From Natronococcus sp. AD-5 (GTDB taxonomy: Archaea > Halobacteriota > Halobacteria > Halobacteriales > Natrialbaceae), in NCBI RefSeq assembly GCF_030734285.1, contig NZ_CP132294.1, positions 3,844,001 to 3,908,000 on the forward strand: a stretch of DNA of 64,000 nt, written 5' to 3'. Made by a program: the position numbers and the translations under genes. This document shows, one piece after another, positions 17,994 to 27,202 of the stretch; position 1 is the stretch's first letter, and every line of letters starts with the position of its first letter. The notes beneath the pieces are model-generated. The model did not search any database, was not told where the DNA came from, and saw only the letters and a program-made list of their open reading frames with translations.

Positions 17994-20108
17994 TCATTGA
18001 AAACCGAGAAGACTTGCGTCGGTCTGGTCTGCAAGGTACTCTCGGATATCCGATTCTCGCCATCCAACCGGCGAAACTACACTTTCAGCTGCCCGTACAA
18101 GCAGATCCGCGTAGAATTCAGGATCGTACCTCTCTGGCATCTCGTGTGCAAGTGCCACCCGGTCGCGTGATTGTTTGTCGTCGTCGACGACCACATACGC
18201 GATATTCTCGCCCGGGTATTTTTCGAGCCCATCGGCGGCCGCACGCTCGAGCGCAGCGACGTTTCGTGTGGCCTGGGAATACGCATCGCGATGTTTCGAA
18301 ACACGGTTATCAATAACTAGTTCTTGTGGATCGACGTCGCCGCGACGGATCGCTGCCAGTTGGCGATGAAGCCTCTCACAAACTGCTTCCGGCGTTCGAT
18401 GCCGATCAAGTACTTCGATTAGGTCCTTCTGAGCGTTTTCAATAAACGGTGGGGTCGATCGCTGTCGAATCTCGATTCCCCGATATTTGTACCGCCTTTC
18501 AGGATCGGTCGCGTCCACACGTGCTCCGAAATACTTTGTTAGCGCACCGCTCTTCTCCATTCGCAGTGGCACGAACGCAACCCACTCAAATTCGTCTTCA
18601 TACTCGAGTCGAATTCCAATGCGATCGGAGATCTCCGACGCAAGCTCATGCAAAGATGTTTGCGCAGTACCGTCCATTGGCGTGACCCAGATCGAATCGA
18701 CGATCCCGTGGACGACATGCCACCCGTTCCGCTCGAAGACGTCTTTCGCATTCAGTAGGATTTTACGCGCGTAAGCGTTGATCGCCTCGTGGCACTCAAT
18801 CCGGCCAAATTTTGCATTACTGAATCCCTGGTAGCCAAAGCAGCTTACGAGAATCCATTTGATGGCGTCCGATTTTCCCTCGAGTTCACGTCGCCGTTCT
18901 GGATCGTCTGTCTCGCGAAGTTCGGCTTTGATTGCATCCCGATCTTCGATCAACGGGCGTAGAACATCGGGTAAGTAGCCCGGTTCATCACAGACTGCAT
19001 ACCCGAGTCCGGGGACATCTTCCCGTTCGCGGTGACACTCACATCGAACCGTCTCAGGCGAGAGATTGCGTGTTACAATGATATTCGGGTACAGCGAGCT
19101 GAAATCGAGCTCGTGAACATCCTCGTGGAAGCCGACATCAGGCGAGAAAATGAATCCTCCACGATCGGCATCGTGCAATTGACGCGCGCTTTTGAACAAT
19201 TCGTGTCGCCACGAATTCCAGGGGGTCAGCACATTCTGTCGTTGTGTCTCGCGAATTTGGATCGCAGTCAAGAGATTGCCGATACTGGCCCAGGCGGCTT
19301 CTTGGAGTGGCTTCCACGATCGCTCGACCATATCAAGCAGTCCAGAAAAGCCTGCCTTGTGCCAGAGGAACGTATTGGACTCGTCAATGATCGCTCGTCC
19401 CGGAAGGTTATAGCGAGCTGGTGAGTGGCCAACTCGCCCGTAGCTCTCGTATGTCGATCGACCAGCAAGCTGTTGGTAGCCGGGTCGCCGTCCTAACTGA
19501 TACTCGCTACAGTCACATGGCGCCGCGTCGAACAGCTTTGGAACGATGGCGGCAGAACTCAGAACAAGAACATCCGGATCAGCCATTCCGATTCGCGCAG
19601 CGACAGCTTCAGCAACCTCCGTCGGTGTACCCTCTACTGTATCATCGCCGATCGTGAGGGCGCAGATTCCCTTCTCGTGGGCGAGTTCCGTCTCTGGTGC
19701 ATCGATGCGAAGCGTTTTTGGAGTCCGTGCTGGAGACGGATCAGCACCTGTTTCCAGACAGTATCGAAATTCCCACGAGAAATCCACGTTGTAGCATTTG
19801 TACGTGCCCGGAACATCCCAGCTACGAAGGTCCGACGCGACCGAGGTGACGTCCGAAATATCGTCCGCGTCGATTCGAAGGACTGGTTCGGAGTCGTGTC
19901 GCCAGCCGATTCGCCACTCTTCGATCTCCGTTCGGACCACCTCGGTTAACCGGGCGACGAATCCCCTGATCTCTACGAGATCATCTCGAGAGGGCGCTGA
20001 AATATACAAACTCGGGGTATAGTCATCGACGTACTCACAGGTTGTTCCATCCTCGGTGAGCGACCACAGTAGGATGTCCCCGTCGAGATAATCGATTTTA
20101 TAGGGCAT
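17994..20108 (-). CDS. polB2: Divergent family-B DNA polymerase, PolB2 (Dpo2-like)
   Basis: The ATG at 20108 (MPYKIDYLDGD) gives 704 residues; the longer open frame upstream overlaps the preceding gene. Polymerase motif A is intact (DFSSLYPNI, Asp near 335). Motif B is altered (KWILVSCFGYQG against KxxxNSxYG). Motif C reads HGIVDSIWV where active enzymes have YGDTDS, so the first of the paired aspartates is replaced by Ile. The N-terminal exonuclease region lacks recognisable DIE and NxxxFD motifs. These features match the archaeal PolB2 class, whose crenarchaeal member Dpo2 is DNA-damage-inducible and implicated in lesion bypass. It begins two bases after the small upstream gene, in an operon with a RecA-like gene. 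Confidence 0.85.
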   Translation of the reverse strand: MPYKIDYLDGDILLWSLTEDGTTCEYVDDYTPSLYISAPSRDDLVEIRGFVARLTEVVRTEIEEWRIGWRHDSEPVLRIDADDISDVTSVASDLRSWDVPGTYKCYNVDFSWEFRYCLETGADPSPARTPKTLRIDAPETELAHEKGICALTIGDDTVEGTPTEVAEAVAARIGMADPDVLVLSSAAIVPKLFDAAPCDCSEYQLGRRPGYQQLAGRSTYESYGRVGHSPARYNLPGRAIIDESNTFLWHKAGFSGLLDMVERSWKPLQEAAWASIGNLLTAIQIRETQRQNVLTPWNSWRHELFKSARQLHDADRGGFIFSPDVGFHEDVHELDFSSLYPNIIVTRNLSPETVRCECHREREDVPGLGYAVCDEPGYLPDVLRPLIEDRDAIKAELRETDDPERRRELEGKSDAIKWILVSCFGYQGFSNAKFGRIECHEAINAYARKILLNAKDVFERNGWHVVHGIVDSIWVTPMDGTAQTSLHELASEISDRIGIRLEYEDEFEWVAFVPLRMEKSGALTKYFGARVDATDPERRYKYRGIEIRQRSTPPFIENAQKDLIEVLDRHRTPEAVCERLHRQLAAIRRGDVDPQELVIDNRVSKHRDAYSQATRNVAALERAAADGLEKYPGENIAYVVVDDDKQSRDRVALAHEMPERYDPEFYADLLVRAAESVVSPVGWRESDIREYLADQTDASLLGFQ

Positions 20109-20110
20109 CG

Positions 20111-20395
20111 CTATCCTGAATTCGACTTCGGTTGCTCGAGTTCGGCCTCGAGGGTACAGACGCGCTCTTGCAGTTCTACGAGGCGAGTCTCCTGCTCGAG
20201 AGCAATAGAGAAGAGAACAGGATACAAGGGGTCCGGATGGTTGAGTTGGCCGCCAGCGTCGGCGTGCTCGCGAGCATAGGACAGCAACTGGTCGAAGTGC
20301 TGCTGGTCCTGAGAGCGGAGTGCACGCCGGTACGATTGCCACTCGTTCTCGAGGCCGCGAAGCACATTTCTGAATGTCGGATTAGTTCGTCCCAT
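20111..20395 (-). CDS. Small helical protein of the PolB2 operon
   Basis: The 94-residue product is mostly helical, with SYRRALRSQDQQHFDQLLSY in the middle and a coiled-coil-like end (LEQETRLVELQERVCTLEAELE, key heptad Leu/Val positions). It has no catalytic motif. Its start overlaps the end of the RecA-like gene by 14 bases and its stop lies just before the polymerase start. Archaeal PolB2 operons typically include a small protein between a RecA-like gene and the polymerase, so it is probably a partner or assembly factor. I do not recognise the family itself. Confidence 0.75.
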   Translation of the reverse strand: MGRTNPTFRNVLRGLENEWQSYRRALRSQDQQHFDQLLSYAREHADAGGQLNHPDPLYPVLFSIALEQETRLVELQERVCTLEAELEQPKSNSG

Positions 20396-21089
20396 ACGTC
20401 ACCCCCGCAGCCGATTCACAGCCGTCGGTGCTAACAGCATGAAGTGGCTGCCGTGCTTCCAGAATACGCTGCCAGAAGGCGAACGTCGTCTGTACCATCC
20501 CGTTCCCCACGGGATAAACGAGCGTCTCGAACCCGTCGCTTGCAAATCGCGGTCCGTGAGGCGTATCTGTAACCTCAATCACAGTATCAGCGACTCTCGC
20601 TACGGGCGCACTGAACTCGTCATCCTGCACTCGAGTGAGCACTACTGGAACAGTACATCGGCGCGCAATCCCGGCGAGTTTCGCGACGGCTCGAACAAGA
20701 AGCGCGGACGCTTCCTGCGTCGAGAGGTTGCCGTCTGGACTCCGGTAAAGACCATCCAATGCCGGTGCGACCACGAGTGGCGCGTCCCTGCTGCTCAAGA
20801 GTTCGTCCGCGAGATCGTCGACGAGAGCAAAGTGCTGAAACGGTGTGAATGCTCGAGCAACCTGAATCCGGTCGAGCATCTGTCTACTGGGTGCGAGTCT
20901 CGAGAGGGACTGTGTCTGGATGTGTTCGAACACGTCGATCCATCGCGCCGTCGTCTCGTTTAGCAATAAGTGATCGAGAATCAGCGCTTGTAGTGGAGCC
21001 GTCGACTGTTCGTCGAGCTCGAGGAGGTTCACACCCGCTGTAAGCGACGGGAGTTCTGGGATGCGGTCTCGGGTTCTACTCGGTTGCAT
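20382..21089 (-). CDS. RecA/RadA-superfamily paralogue lacking Walker A
   Basis: The ATG at 21089 (MQPSRTRDRIPELPSL) gives 235 residues; the open frame to 21116 starts only at a TTG. The layout follows a RecA/RadA core: GVNLLELDEQ stands where the Walker A loop would be, ARWIDVFEHI matches the second strand, IQVARAFTPFQHFALVDDL matches the RadA NVYVARAY-like motif, and APLVVAPALDGLYR matches the Walker B strand without its aspartate pair. Both nucleotide-binding motifs are therefore degenerate. Such inactive RecA-like proteins accompany PolB2 in archaea. It probably acts as a DNA-binding or polymerase accessory subunit. It is the first gene of the operon. Confidence 0.75.
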   Translation of the reverse strand: MQPSRTRDRIPELPSLTAGVNLLELDEQSTAPLQALILDHLLLNETTARWIDVFEHIQTQSLSRLAPSRQMLDRIQVARAFTPFQHFALVDDLADELLSSRDAPLVVAPALDGLYRSPDGNLSTQEASALLVRAVAKLAGIARRCTVPVVLTRVQDDEFSAPVARVADTVIEVTDTPHGPRFASDGFETLVYPVGNGMVQTTFAFWQRILEARQPLHAVSTDGCESAAGVTYGTN

Positions 21090-21134
21090 ATTTCCCGATT
21101 CCAGGGAGATCGCCAAAAGCGAGCGCGTGGTGTT

Positions 21135-21149
21135 TCTGGAAGTTCCAGA
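21135..21149. promoter_or_regulatory. Perfect palindrome upstream of the PolB2 operon
   Basis: The sequence TCTGGAAGTTCCAGA is a perfect 15-base palindrome with a central G. It lies 46-60 bases before the operon start codon at 21089, just upstream of where a TATA box would sit for a leaderless transcript. A 12-base core (TTCTGGAAGTTC) recurs upstream of the Orc1/Cdc6 gene at 22299-22315. The position suits an activator or repressor site. Confidence 0.6.
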
Positions 21150-21240
21150 TACTGCTTTAGGAAAGATCGCGGCGAGTACGGCAGGCTATGTCGGGCAACG
21201 GCGATTTCCAGAACCCAACTCGAGCAGCCGGATCGACTCA

Positions 21241-22245
21241 CTATTCAAGAATTCGATAGGTTCGATCTCGACTCGTTCCGTCGGCGGCGATCAGGTTGTA
21301 GTGGGCCATCTTCGTCAGATAGTTCCGGACTGTCCGATCGGATTTCGGATCCTCGACGCGCTGTTGATACGTTTCGTAAAGAGAACTCGGCTCAATTTCT
21401 TCGTGTTCTTCGATAATATCGTAGAGAACTCGCTGGTGGTGGATCAGCGTCTCTATGCTCTTTTGCCGAACCTCCTCACGACCGGCAGGGATTGCCATTT
21501 CAATGTGGTCGCCTGTAATGCGATCCGCTGTCGCCCGGTCTGCACGTCGCGCTGCACTCCGTAGAATACTGAGCGCGATTCGCGCGTCGCCCGCGGCCAC
21601 ATCTGCAATCCAGCGAAGTTGATCATCTTGGATTGCGTTTTCGACGAGTCCCCAGCGGGCTCGAGCGGCCATAATCGAGACGAGTTCATCGTCGTGGTAT
21701 GCGTCGAATCGAATCCGTTCACTACCCGTCAGCCGGCTCGTCAATCGCTCATCTACTGTTCGGAGGATTGCCTCTTCACGGTTCGCAATCAAGATCATGC
21801 TGAACTGCGGGAGTTCGTGAAGATGGTAGAGCAAGCTCGTGTCCTCCAACTGGTCTACCTCGTCGAGGACGACGACACAAGGCGGGCCATCGTATTGACG
21901 GAGTCGTTCGAAGAGCTCATCGCGGGGTGTCGACTGGCGATGGATATCAAGTGTTTGGCCGAGTCCCTCGAGTATTCGGTGGAGCGCGCGAAATCGAGAA
22001 TAGTGCTGCCAGCAGTTGACATACTGGAATTCGGCATCGAGGACTTCTTGGCGAAGCTGATCGCCCATATACTTCGCAACGCAGGTCTTTCCAACGCCGC
22101 TCGGCCCGTGCATGATAGCCGTCTCAGGCGTTTCGCCGTCGGCAATCGGAGCGAGAGTTTCTGAGAGGTATGTGGTTTCGGCGTCTCGATGCTCAAGGTC
22201 CCCGGGAACGAACTCTTGGCGGAGGACTCGAGCATCCGTGATCAT
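21241..22245 (-). CDS. Orc1/Cdc6-family AAA+ ATPase, possible regulator of the PolB2 operon
   Basis: The ATG at 22245 (MITDARVLRQEF) has a TATA box (TTTTATACTA) 29-38 bases upstream, fitting a leaderless mRNA. The 334-residue product has Walker A GPSGVGKT near residue 48, Walker B VVVLDEVDQ near 125, a sensor-like LIANREEAI and an arginine-rich lid, then a C-terminal winged helix from about 255. It is shorter than typical replication initiators of about 400 residues. No origin-like repeats were seen beside it. It is directly upstream of the PolB2 operon and both share a promoter motif. In Sulfolobus an Orc paralogue (Orc1-2) activates damage-response genes, so a similar regulatory role is plausible. 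Confidence 0.88.
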   Translation of the reverse strand: MITDARVLRQEFVPGDLEHRDAETTYLSETLAPIADGETPETAIMHGPSGVGKTCVAKYMGDQLRQEVLDAEFQYVNCWQHYSRFRALHRILEGLGQTLDIHRQSTPRDELFERLRQYDGPPCVVVLDEVDQLEDTSLLYHLHELPQFSMILIANREEAILRTVDERLTSRLTGSERIRFDAYHDDELVSIMAARARWGLVENAIQDDQLRWIADVAAGDARIALSILRSAARRADRATADRITGDHIEMAIPAGREEVRQKSIETLIHHQRVLYDIIEEHEEIEPSSLYETYQQRVEDPKSDRTVRNYLTKMAHYNLIAADGTSRDRTYRILE

Positions 22246-22273
22246 CCGTGCTATCAGAGTTATTCATCCGATG

Positions 22274-22283
22274 TAGTATAAAA
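22274..22283 (-). promoter_or_regulatory. TATA box of the Orc1/Cdc6 gene
   Basis: On the minus strand the sequence reads TTTTATACTA, 29-38 bases before the ATG at 22245, at the distance expected for a haloarchaeal leaderless promoter. Confidence 0.6.
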
Positions 22284-22298
22284 TGGTCACGGGGTCGT

Positions 22299-22318
22299 TT
22301 CCAGAACTTCCAGAAGGC
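22299..22318. promoter_or_regulatory. Repeated TTCTGGAA motif upstream of the Orc1/Cdc6 gene
   Basis: On the minus strand the sequence holds TTCTGGAAGTTCTGGAA, a tandem of TTCTGGAA. It shares the core TTCTGGAAGTTC with the palindrome before the PolB2 operon. It lies about 16-35 bases upstream of the TATA box, which is an activator-like position. Confidence 0.5.
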
Positions 22319-22639
22319 ATCACACAACTATGCCTGACCGTGATCGACTCACAACCAAAACCTCTCGACGACCAGCTGTGCAGAGAGAATCGAAGTCGGT
22401 CTGCTACACTTGCTGTAAAAGGCGGAGTGGGAGTCCCCGCCTCTTCCGTCAGTGCATGGTGGTACGAGGGTGGGGATTACCGCGATGGGTGTAGGGACAG
22501 CACTTGGCGTGGCCACGTGCCGGTAGAAACACGTGACATCTACTTATCCGGCCGCATTTCATATTAACTGGCGAGGCCGCTCCCACTGTGTGGGAATGAC
22601 ACAGTAGGGACTTTTGAGGAAGACGTAGACCAAATTATT

Positions 22640-23095
22640 CGCCGCTCTCGAGGAGATCGTCAACCGCTTTCGCGGTCTCACCGGCCCGGATATCCTAGTA
22701 GGACTCGTCAGTGACGTCCATCGATATGTGCCGGAACGATTTCTATGCGACCGCCGCGTGACCTTCTTGTACAACTCATGACCCAGTCCACGGCGTGCAC
22801 CGTGGGGTTTCAGGTACTCGCCGTTTGCAGGATCGTACTCACGGTCGTCGTAGGCCGTGTTGAGTTGCACCGAGAGCCGTTTCAGGACTGATCAAGTGCT
22901 ATTTATCGACAGGCTGGCGTCAGGACCTCATGCTCATGTAGAAGCTCATTGATTGACGCTCGCCAGAGCATCGTCTCGACATGAGCATCGGAGAACTCCG
23001 CCTCGAGCTCCCGTCGCTTTGACGGGTAGTGGTTGGTCGGGAAGACCGGCCACTCGTCGGTCGGCGGCTCAAGGCCACAGCGCTCGGTGCCGAGT
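22640..23095 (-). pseudogene. Integrase remnant, C-terminal half, frameshifted
   Basis: Reading leftward on the minus strand: PTDEWPVFPTNHYPSKR, then a degraded stretch with INELLHEHEV, then VLKRLSVQLNTAYDD-like sequence, GEYLKPHGARRGLGHELYKK, and, after frame changes, SFRHISMDVTDESY and AVDDLLESGE. These are successive motifs of the C-terminal half of a haloarchaeal tyrosine recombinase. At least two frameshifts and internal stops are present. It abuts the broken transposase at about 23100. Confidence 0.7.
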
Positions 23096-23109
23096 ATCTA
23101 TTAACACAC

Positions 23110-24235
23110 GATCGACCTGAATGAGTTCCTGCGCGGAATCTAGCAGATCCATGACGATCTTACGGTGGCTCTCTCCCTTTCGAATCGGCCGAGCGTCTAG
23201 GACTAACGGAACGGCTTTCCCAACCAACTGTACGGTCGCCCACTGGTAGGCGTACTCACCATCTTTCGTACCGAGAATCTCGTCCGCGTGGCCCGTTCAA
23301 TCGCCTGTGAACGGCTCTGCCTCGGTCGTATCGATTGCAACAAGTCCAGCATGGTGGAAAGTATCTGTCTCCGACACTTGGTCGATAAGCCGCTGCAACG
23401 CCTCCTGGTACATTTCGCGAATCGACTCGATCGAGAGACCACGGATATGCGCTCGATGAGCGTGTCCCAATGGCGTCCGATCCCGCCGTGAGTCATAGAG
23501 GAAACTACGTGCACCTTCGTTCGCTGCCAGATTCTCTCGCAGCCCGAGGTACGTCTGGAGATCCCAGAACGCGTTTGAATGAATCTCACAGCTGTCTCCG
23601 CGATCGAACGAGAACGCCGGATAGGCGACATGACTCACTTGTTCAGTAATCTCGTCTGCATGAGTGAGCACGCTGTCATCGGTAGGACTGGTTTCTTCAG
23701 GACTCTCAGAGGTACGAAGGGGTTCTCTGGGAACGTTGTTGCCTTCCCTATTGGCGTTGATGAGGATGAGTCGTGCGCTCTTCTTGATCGTCTCCTGCAG
23801 ATCAGGTGAGAACCGGCAGTGCCATGTCCGCCAGAGCGTTGATTGATCAGGAGGCGTCTCGAAGCCAAGCTGCTGTCGGATCATTGGCCGCCGTTTGAGA
23901 TGCTTGAGGAGCGCTGTTTCGTGATCCCAACCGTAGGCTTCTTTCAGCAGAAATATCCGTGTCAGCATGCACATTTCGTATGTTGCTGGCTCGTCGTACT
24001 GATCATGCGGAGACAGATCAACGTATTCCAACGGGAGTTCGCAAATGAACTCGTCAACCGAGTTGTGAGCTTCGTGAGCAAACCAGACCGATGCAACAGT
24101 TTGAATATCTTCTTCGAGGCCGCCGAGCGATCTTCGGTCGTACAACTGTGTCGTGTCGTACGCTGGCCACTCTCGGTACGAATCCGTTGCGATCGTTCGA
24201 AAGACATTGCGTCGCGAAGCCTGCGTCGAGGCCAT
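23110..24235 (-). mobile_element. Decayed DDE transposase (ISH-type), in-frame TGA and 3' truncation
   Basis: The frame starts at 24235 (MASTQASRRNVFRTIA) and encodes 312 residues to EPFTGD, then meets a TGA at 23297-23299. The same frame continues with TGHADEILGTKDGEYAYQW, VQLVGKAVPLVLDARP and QVDRVLIDT before breaking off at about 23110. Transposases of this haloarchaeal kind read GDRTGHEDEI here, so the stop replaces an Arg codon. The first catalytic Asp (VAIDTTEAEPF) and the second (VLID) remain; the C-terminal Glu region is gone. Terminal inverted repeats were not identified. Confidence 0.75.
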
Positions 24236-24391
24236 TGGTCGAACGCTTCTAACTCGAGCGCAAGAGCCTATCTATACTGATCAGTACAGATCAAGTAGAT
24301 AACGGAGTAGCAATCGACCCTTCTGAGAGCTGTCAAGAGCGGCGTGCTGAGTCCCAACAGTGCTTTATCCTTGTACTTCACAGACAATACA

Positions 24392-26392
24392 ATGGTATAC
24401 TGGCGACATCTTGTGTCTACAATCGGAGAGAGACAGATAATCGGCGCTCTTGGGGTGCTCTACGTCGTATTTGCTGCTCTCCGGATCTTTATTGGGTTCA
24501 ATAGTGGTGAACCGATCAGTAGCATTGTTATCATAATCCTGTCGGTCGCCGTTCCCGGCTTCCTTCTCCTGTATGGCGCATATTGGCTTCCTCAGAGCGA
24601 TATCAACACTGAGTTCCACGCTGACATCGCTGGCTGGTGTCTCATCGGATTTGGATCAATGGCGAGTCTGCTCATCTTATTTCAGCTCCAACCCGAAAGT
24701 GGTATCTCTGAACCACTGACCGGGATCCCGATTCTCACGGCACTGGGTAGCGTCGGCGGTCTCGGTGTTGGTATCTATGATGGTCGAGCTAAGACGCAAA
24801 CTCGACAACTCAAGCGGCGAACCAGCCAGCAAGAGACGGTAGCAGAGCTCGGTCAATTTGCGCTCGAAACTGACGACCTCGACGCCCTCATGCATGAAGC
24901 GGCCCGCAAGGTCACAGATGCACTCGACAATGACTCCTGCGAAGTGCTCGACCTCGACGCTGAGAACGAGGAACTGCTACTCCGCCAAGGCGTCGGTTGG
25001 AAAGACGGAATTATAGGAGAGACGACAGTCTCCTCCGTCGAAACGAACTCACAGGCAGCGTATACACTGGCTAATAATCACCCGATCGTTGTCGACGACC
25101 TCAAGACGGAGACACGGTTTAGCGGGCCAGAATTGCTGACAAGCCACGACGCCCGCAGCGGTATCACCACTATCGTTGGACCGTTCGCTGAGCCGTGGGG
25201 GATTTTGGGGACACACGATACCGACCGGCAAGAATTCACCAAGGAGGACGTTAACTTCGTCCAAAGTGTCGCCAACGTTCTCGCGGAGGCGATCGAGCGC
25301 ACAGAAAAGGAACGCCAATTGAGGGAACGGAAGGCACAACTGGATGTAGCGACCGATGCTGCGTCGATCGGGATCTGGACGTGGGATATCCAAGAGGACG
25401 TTGTTACTGTGGACGAGTCTCTCGCGGAGACGTATGCGATGGACCCGGAAGGTGCTCCTATGAAGGACTTCTCCGAACCGATCTACGAAAACGACACGAA
25501 GAAGATGTATGAGGAACTCGAGCGAGCCGTCGAGGAGACGGGCGAACTCAATACCGAGTACCGAATCGAAGGTGCGACCAGTGACATCGCCTGGGTCGAA
25601 GCTCGAGGAAAGGTCGAATACGATGATGGCGAGCCGGTCCGATTACACGGTACAGTTACCGATATCACCGAACGCAAAGCACGGGAGCAACGATTAGAAC
25701 AACTGGTCGCTGAGCTCGAAGAATCGAACGAACGACTCGAACAGTTCGCCTATGCTGCCTCACACGACCTGCAAGAGCCGTTGCGGATGATCTCGTCGTA
25801 CCTCAAACTCATTGATAGCCGCTACGAGCTTGATGAGGAGGGTGAAGAGTTTTTCGAGTTCGCCGTGGACGGAGCCGAGCGGATGCGATCGATGATCGAC
25901 GGGCTCCTCCAGTACTCCCGTGTCGAAACACAGGGCGACCCATTAGAGCCAGTCGACCTGGAAGATATTTTTGAGGATGTACGCGAGAACCTACAGGTGA
26001 CAATCGAGGAGAATGACGCGACGATCGAGGCAGAGCCGCTTCCGCGTGTTCAAGGCGACCCTGACCAGTTGCGGCAGGTGTTTCAGAATCTGCTCGACAA
26101 CGCCATTAGGTATAGCGACGGCCAGCCGACGGTTCACGTAACCGCAGAGCGGAACGGCACAGATTGGATCGTCTCCATCGAGGACGAGGGAATCGGGATC
26201 GACCCAGAAGAACAGAAGCAGATCTTTGAAGTGTTCCAGCGAGGCCACAGTCGTAGCGATGGTAACGGTACTGGAATTGGTCTTGCGCTCTGCGACCGGA
26301 TTATCGAGCGTCACGGCGGTGAGATTTGGGTCGACTCCGAACTGGACGAGGGATCGACGTTCTCGTTTATACTTCCGGCTGCCGATACGTAA
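24392..26392 (+). CDS. Membrane sensor histidine kinase with GAF and PAS domains
   Basis: The ATG at 24392 (MVYWRHLVSTIG) has a TATA-like ctttatcc about 30 bases upstream and is preferred over the longer frame from 24344. The 666-residue protein has four transmembrane helices in residues 15-130, a GAF domain at about 150-300 (DALMHEAARKVTDAL, VDDLKTETRFSG), a PAS/PAC domain at about 315-435 (SIGIWTWDIQEDVVTVDES, RLHGTVTDITERK), HisKA with the phospho-acceptor His near 458 (AASHDLQEPLRMI), and HATPase_c with NLLDNAIRYS, DEGIGI and GTGIGLAL. It lacks a receiver domain and no response regulator is adjacent. Confidence 0.93.
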   Translation: MVYWRHLVSTIGERQIIGALGVLYVVFAALRIFIGFNSGEPISSIVIIILSVAVPGFLLLYGAYWLPQSDINTEFHADIAGWCLIGFGSMASLLILFQLQPESGISEPLTGIPILTALGSVGGLGVGIYDGRAKTQTRQLKRRTSQQETVAELGQFALETDDLDALMHEAARKVTDALDNDSCEVLDLDAENEELLLRQGVGWKDGIIGETTVSSVETNSQAAYTLANNHPIVVDDLKTETRFSGPELLTSHDARSGITTIVGPFAEPWGILGTHDTDRQEFTKEDVNFVQSVANVLAEAIERTEKERQLRERKAQLDVATDAASIGIWTWDIQEDVVTVDESLAETYAMDPEGAPMKDFSEPIYENDTKKMYEELERAVEETGELNTEYRIEGATSDIAWVEARGKVEYDDGEPVRLHGTVTDITERKAREQRLEQLVAELEESNERLEQFAYAASHDLQEPLRMISSYLKLIDSRYELDEEGEEFFEFAVDGAERMRSMIDGLLQYSRVETQGDPLEPVDLEDIFEDVRENLQVTIEENDATIEAEPLPRVQGDPDQLRQVFQNLLDNAIRYSDGQPTVHVTAERNGTDWIVSIEDEGIGIDPEEQKQIFEVFQRGHSRSDGNGTGIGLALCDRIIERHGGEIWVDSELDEGSTFSFILPAADT

Positions 26393-26697
26393 ACGGCTTG
26401 TACTGACCGATCACTCTTCTTCACAAATCGGCTCTTCGTCCGGGCTACATTCGCACTGTGTATTCAGCACGACTCTCTCAACACCTCTATTACTTGATGA
26501 AAGAGACGGCGTTAGGTTCACACTCTCTATGTATCGGCTATTCTAGTGAGGGTTCCTGAAATGAAGTGACGAGATAGATGTACCCCATATGTATTGGGCG
26601 ACGTAGTCTCAACTTCTGTGGACGTCTATTCCTAGATACTATCCTTCCGAAAACGAACGTCTGACAAGCTATATCTGGTCAACAGGAAATCAAAGGG
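26393..26697. other. Gene-free stretch
   Basis: Nothing recognisable was found between the histidine kinase and the zinc-finger microprotein remnant. Confidence 0.4.
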
Positions 26698-26890
26698 TCA
26701 CTGGTCGTCTTCTACGTCCTCGTCGCCCTCATCACGAGATCTCGCTGCTCGACCAGCCTCGGTGTCGGGCCAGTCGTCCCGCTGGTACTCCCCGGCGTGT
26801 TCGGTGTTGATGTGCTCAGCGAGCTTCGGCAGCGCCGCCAGCGGTGAACGAGCAGTCGTCGGGAGACGGACACTCGTATACTCGAGTCAT
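26698..26890 (-). pseudogene. C2H2-like zinc-finger microprotein, frameshifted
   Basis: From the ATG at 26890 the frame reads MTRVYECPSPDDCSFTAGGA. A one-base shift then leads to LAEHINTEHAGEYQRDDWPD and an acidic tail (DEGDEDVEDDQ) ending in a stop at 26698. Together they give a C-x5-C...H-x4-H finger, a common haloarchaeal small-protein type. The total span of 193 bases is one more than a multiple of three, consistent with a single-base insertion. Confidence 0.6.
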
Positions 26891-26930
26891 CGTTTGAGGA
26901 CAAGAAACTCAGGCGATAAAGACGTCCGGG

Positions 26931-27104
26931 CTATTCCTCAGGGAGACCGTCAGGGGTATCGATAGAGCGGTAAATTTGTGAGCGTAGTTCAGATACTCGT
27001 TCTTCCTCGAGGATATCTTCAGCCTCAAGTTCTTCAAGAATACTGATTATCGCATCACAGAGCAGCTCTGGGTTATCGATGCGGGAACTGTGTTCATCGT
27101 CCAT
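26931..27104 (-). CDS. Small acidic protein, 57 residues
   Basis: The ATG at 27104 opens a frame reading MDDEHSSRIDNPELLCDAI, then LEELEAEDILEEERVSELR and RSIDTPDGLPEE to a TAG. The product is acidic and predicted helical, with no zinc motif. Composition and third-position bias fit a real haloarchaeal gene. I do not recognise the family. It lies in a run of small minus-strand genes. Confidence 0.6.
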   Translation of the reverse strand: MDDEHSSRIDNPELLCDAIISILEELEAEDILEEERVSELRSQIYRSIDTPDGLPEE

Positions 27105-27202
27105 ACTGCATTATTCCCATCGAAGGTATTCAACAACCGGGTGTAACAGCCGTTTAGGCTTTTGATCGAAATTGCGTTTTGTATCAAATTACACTAAACA
27201 CT

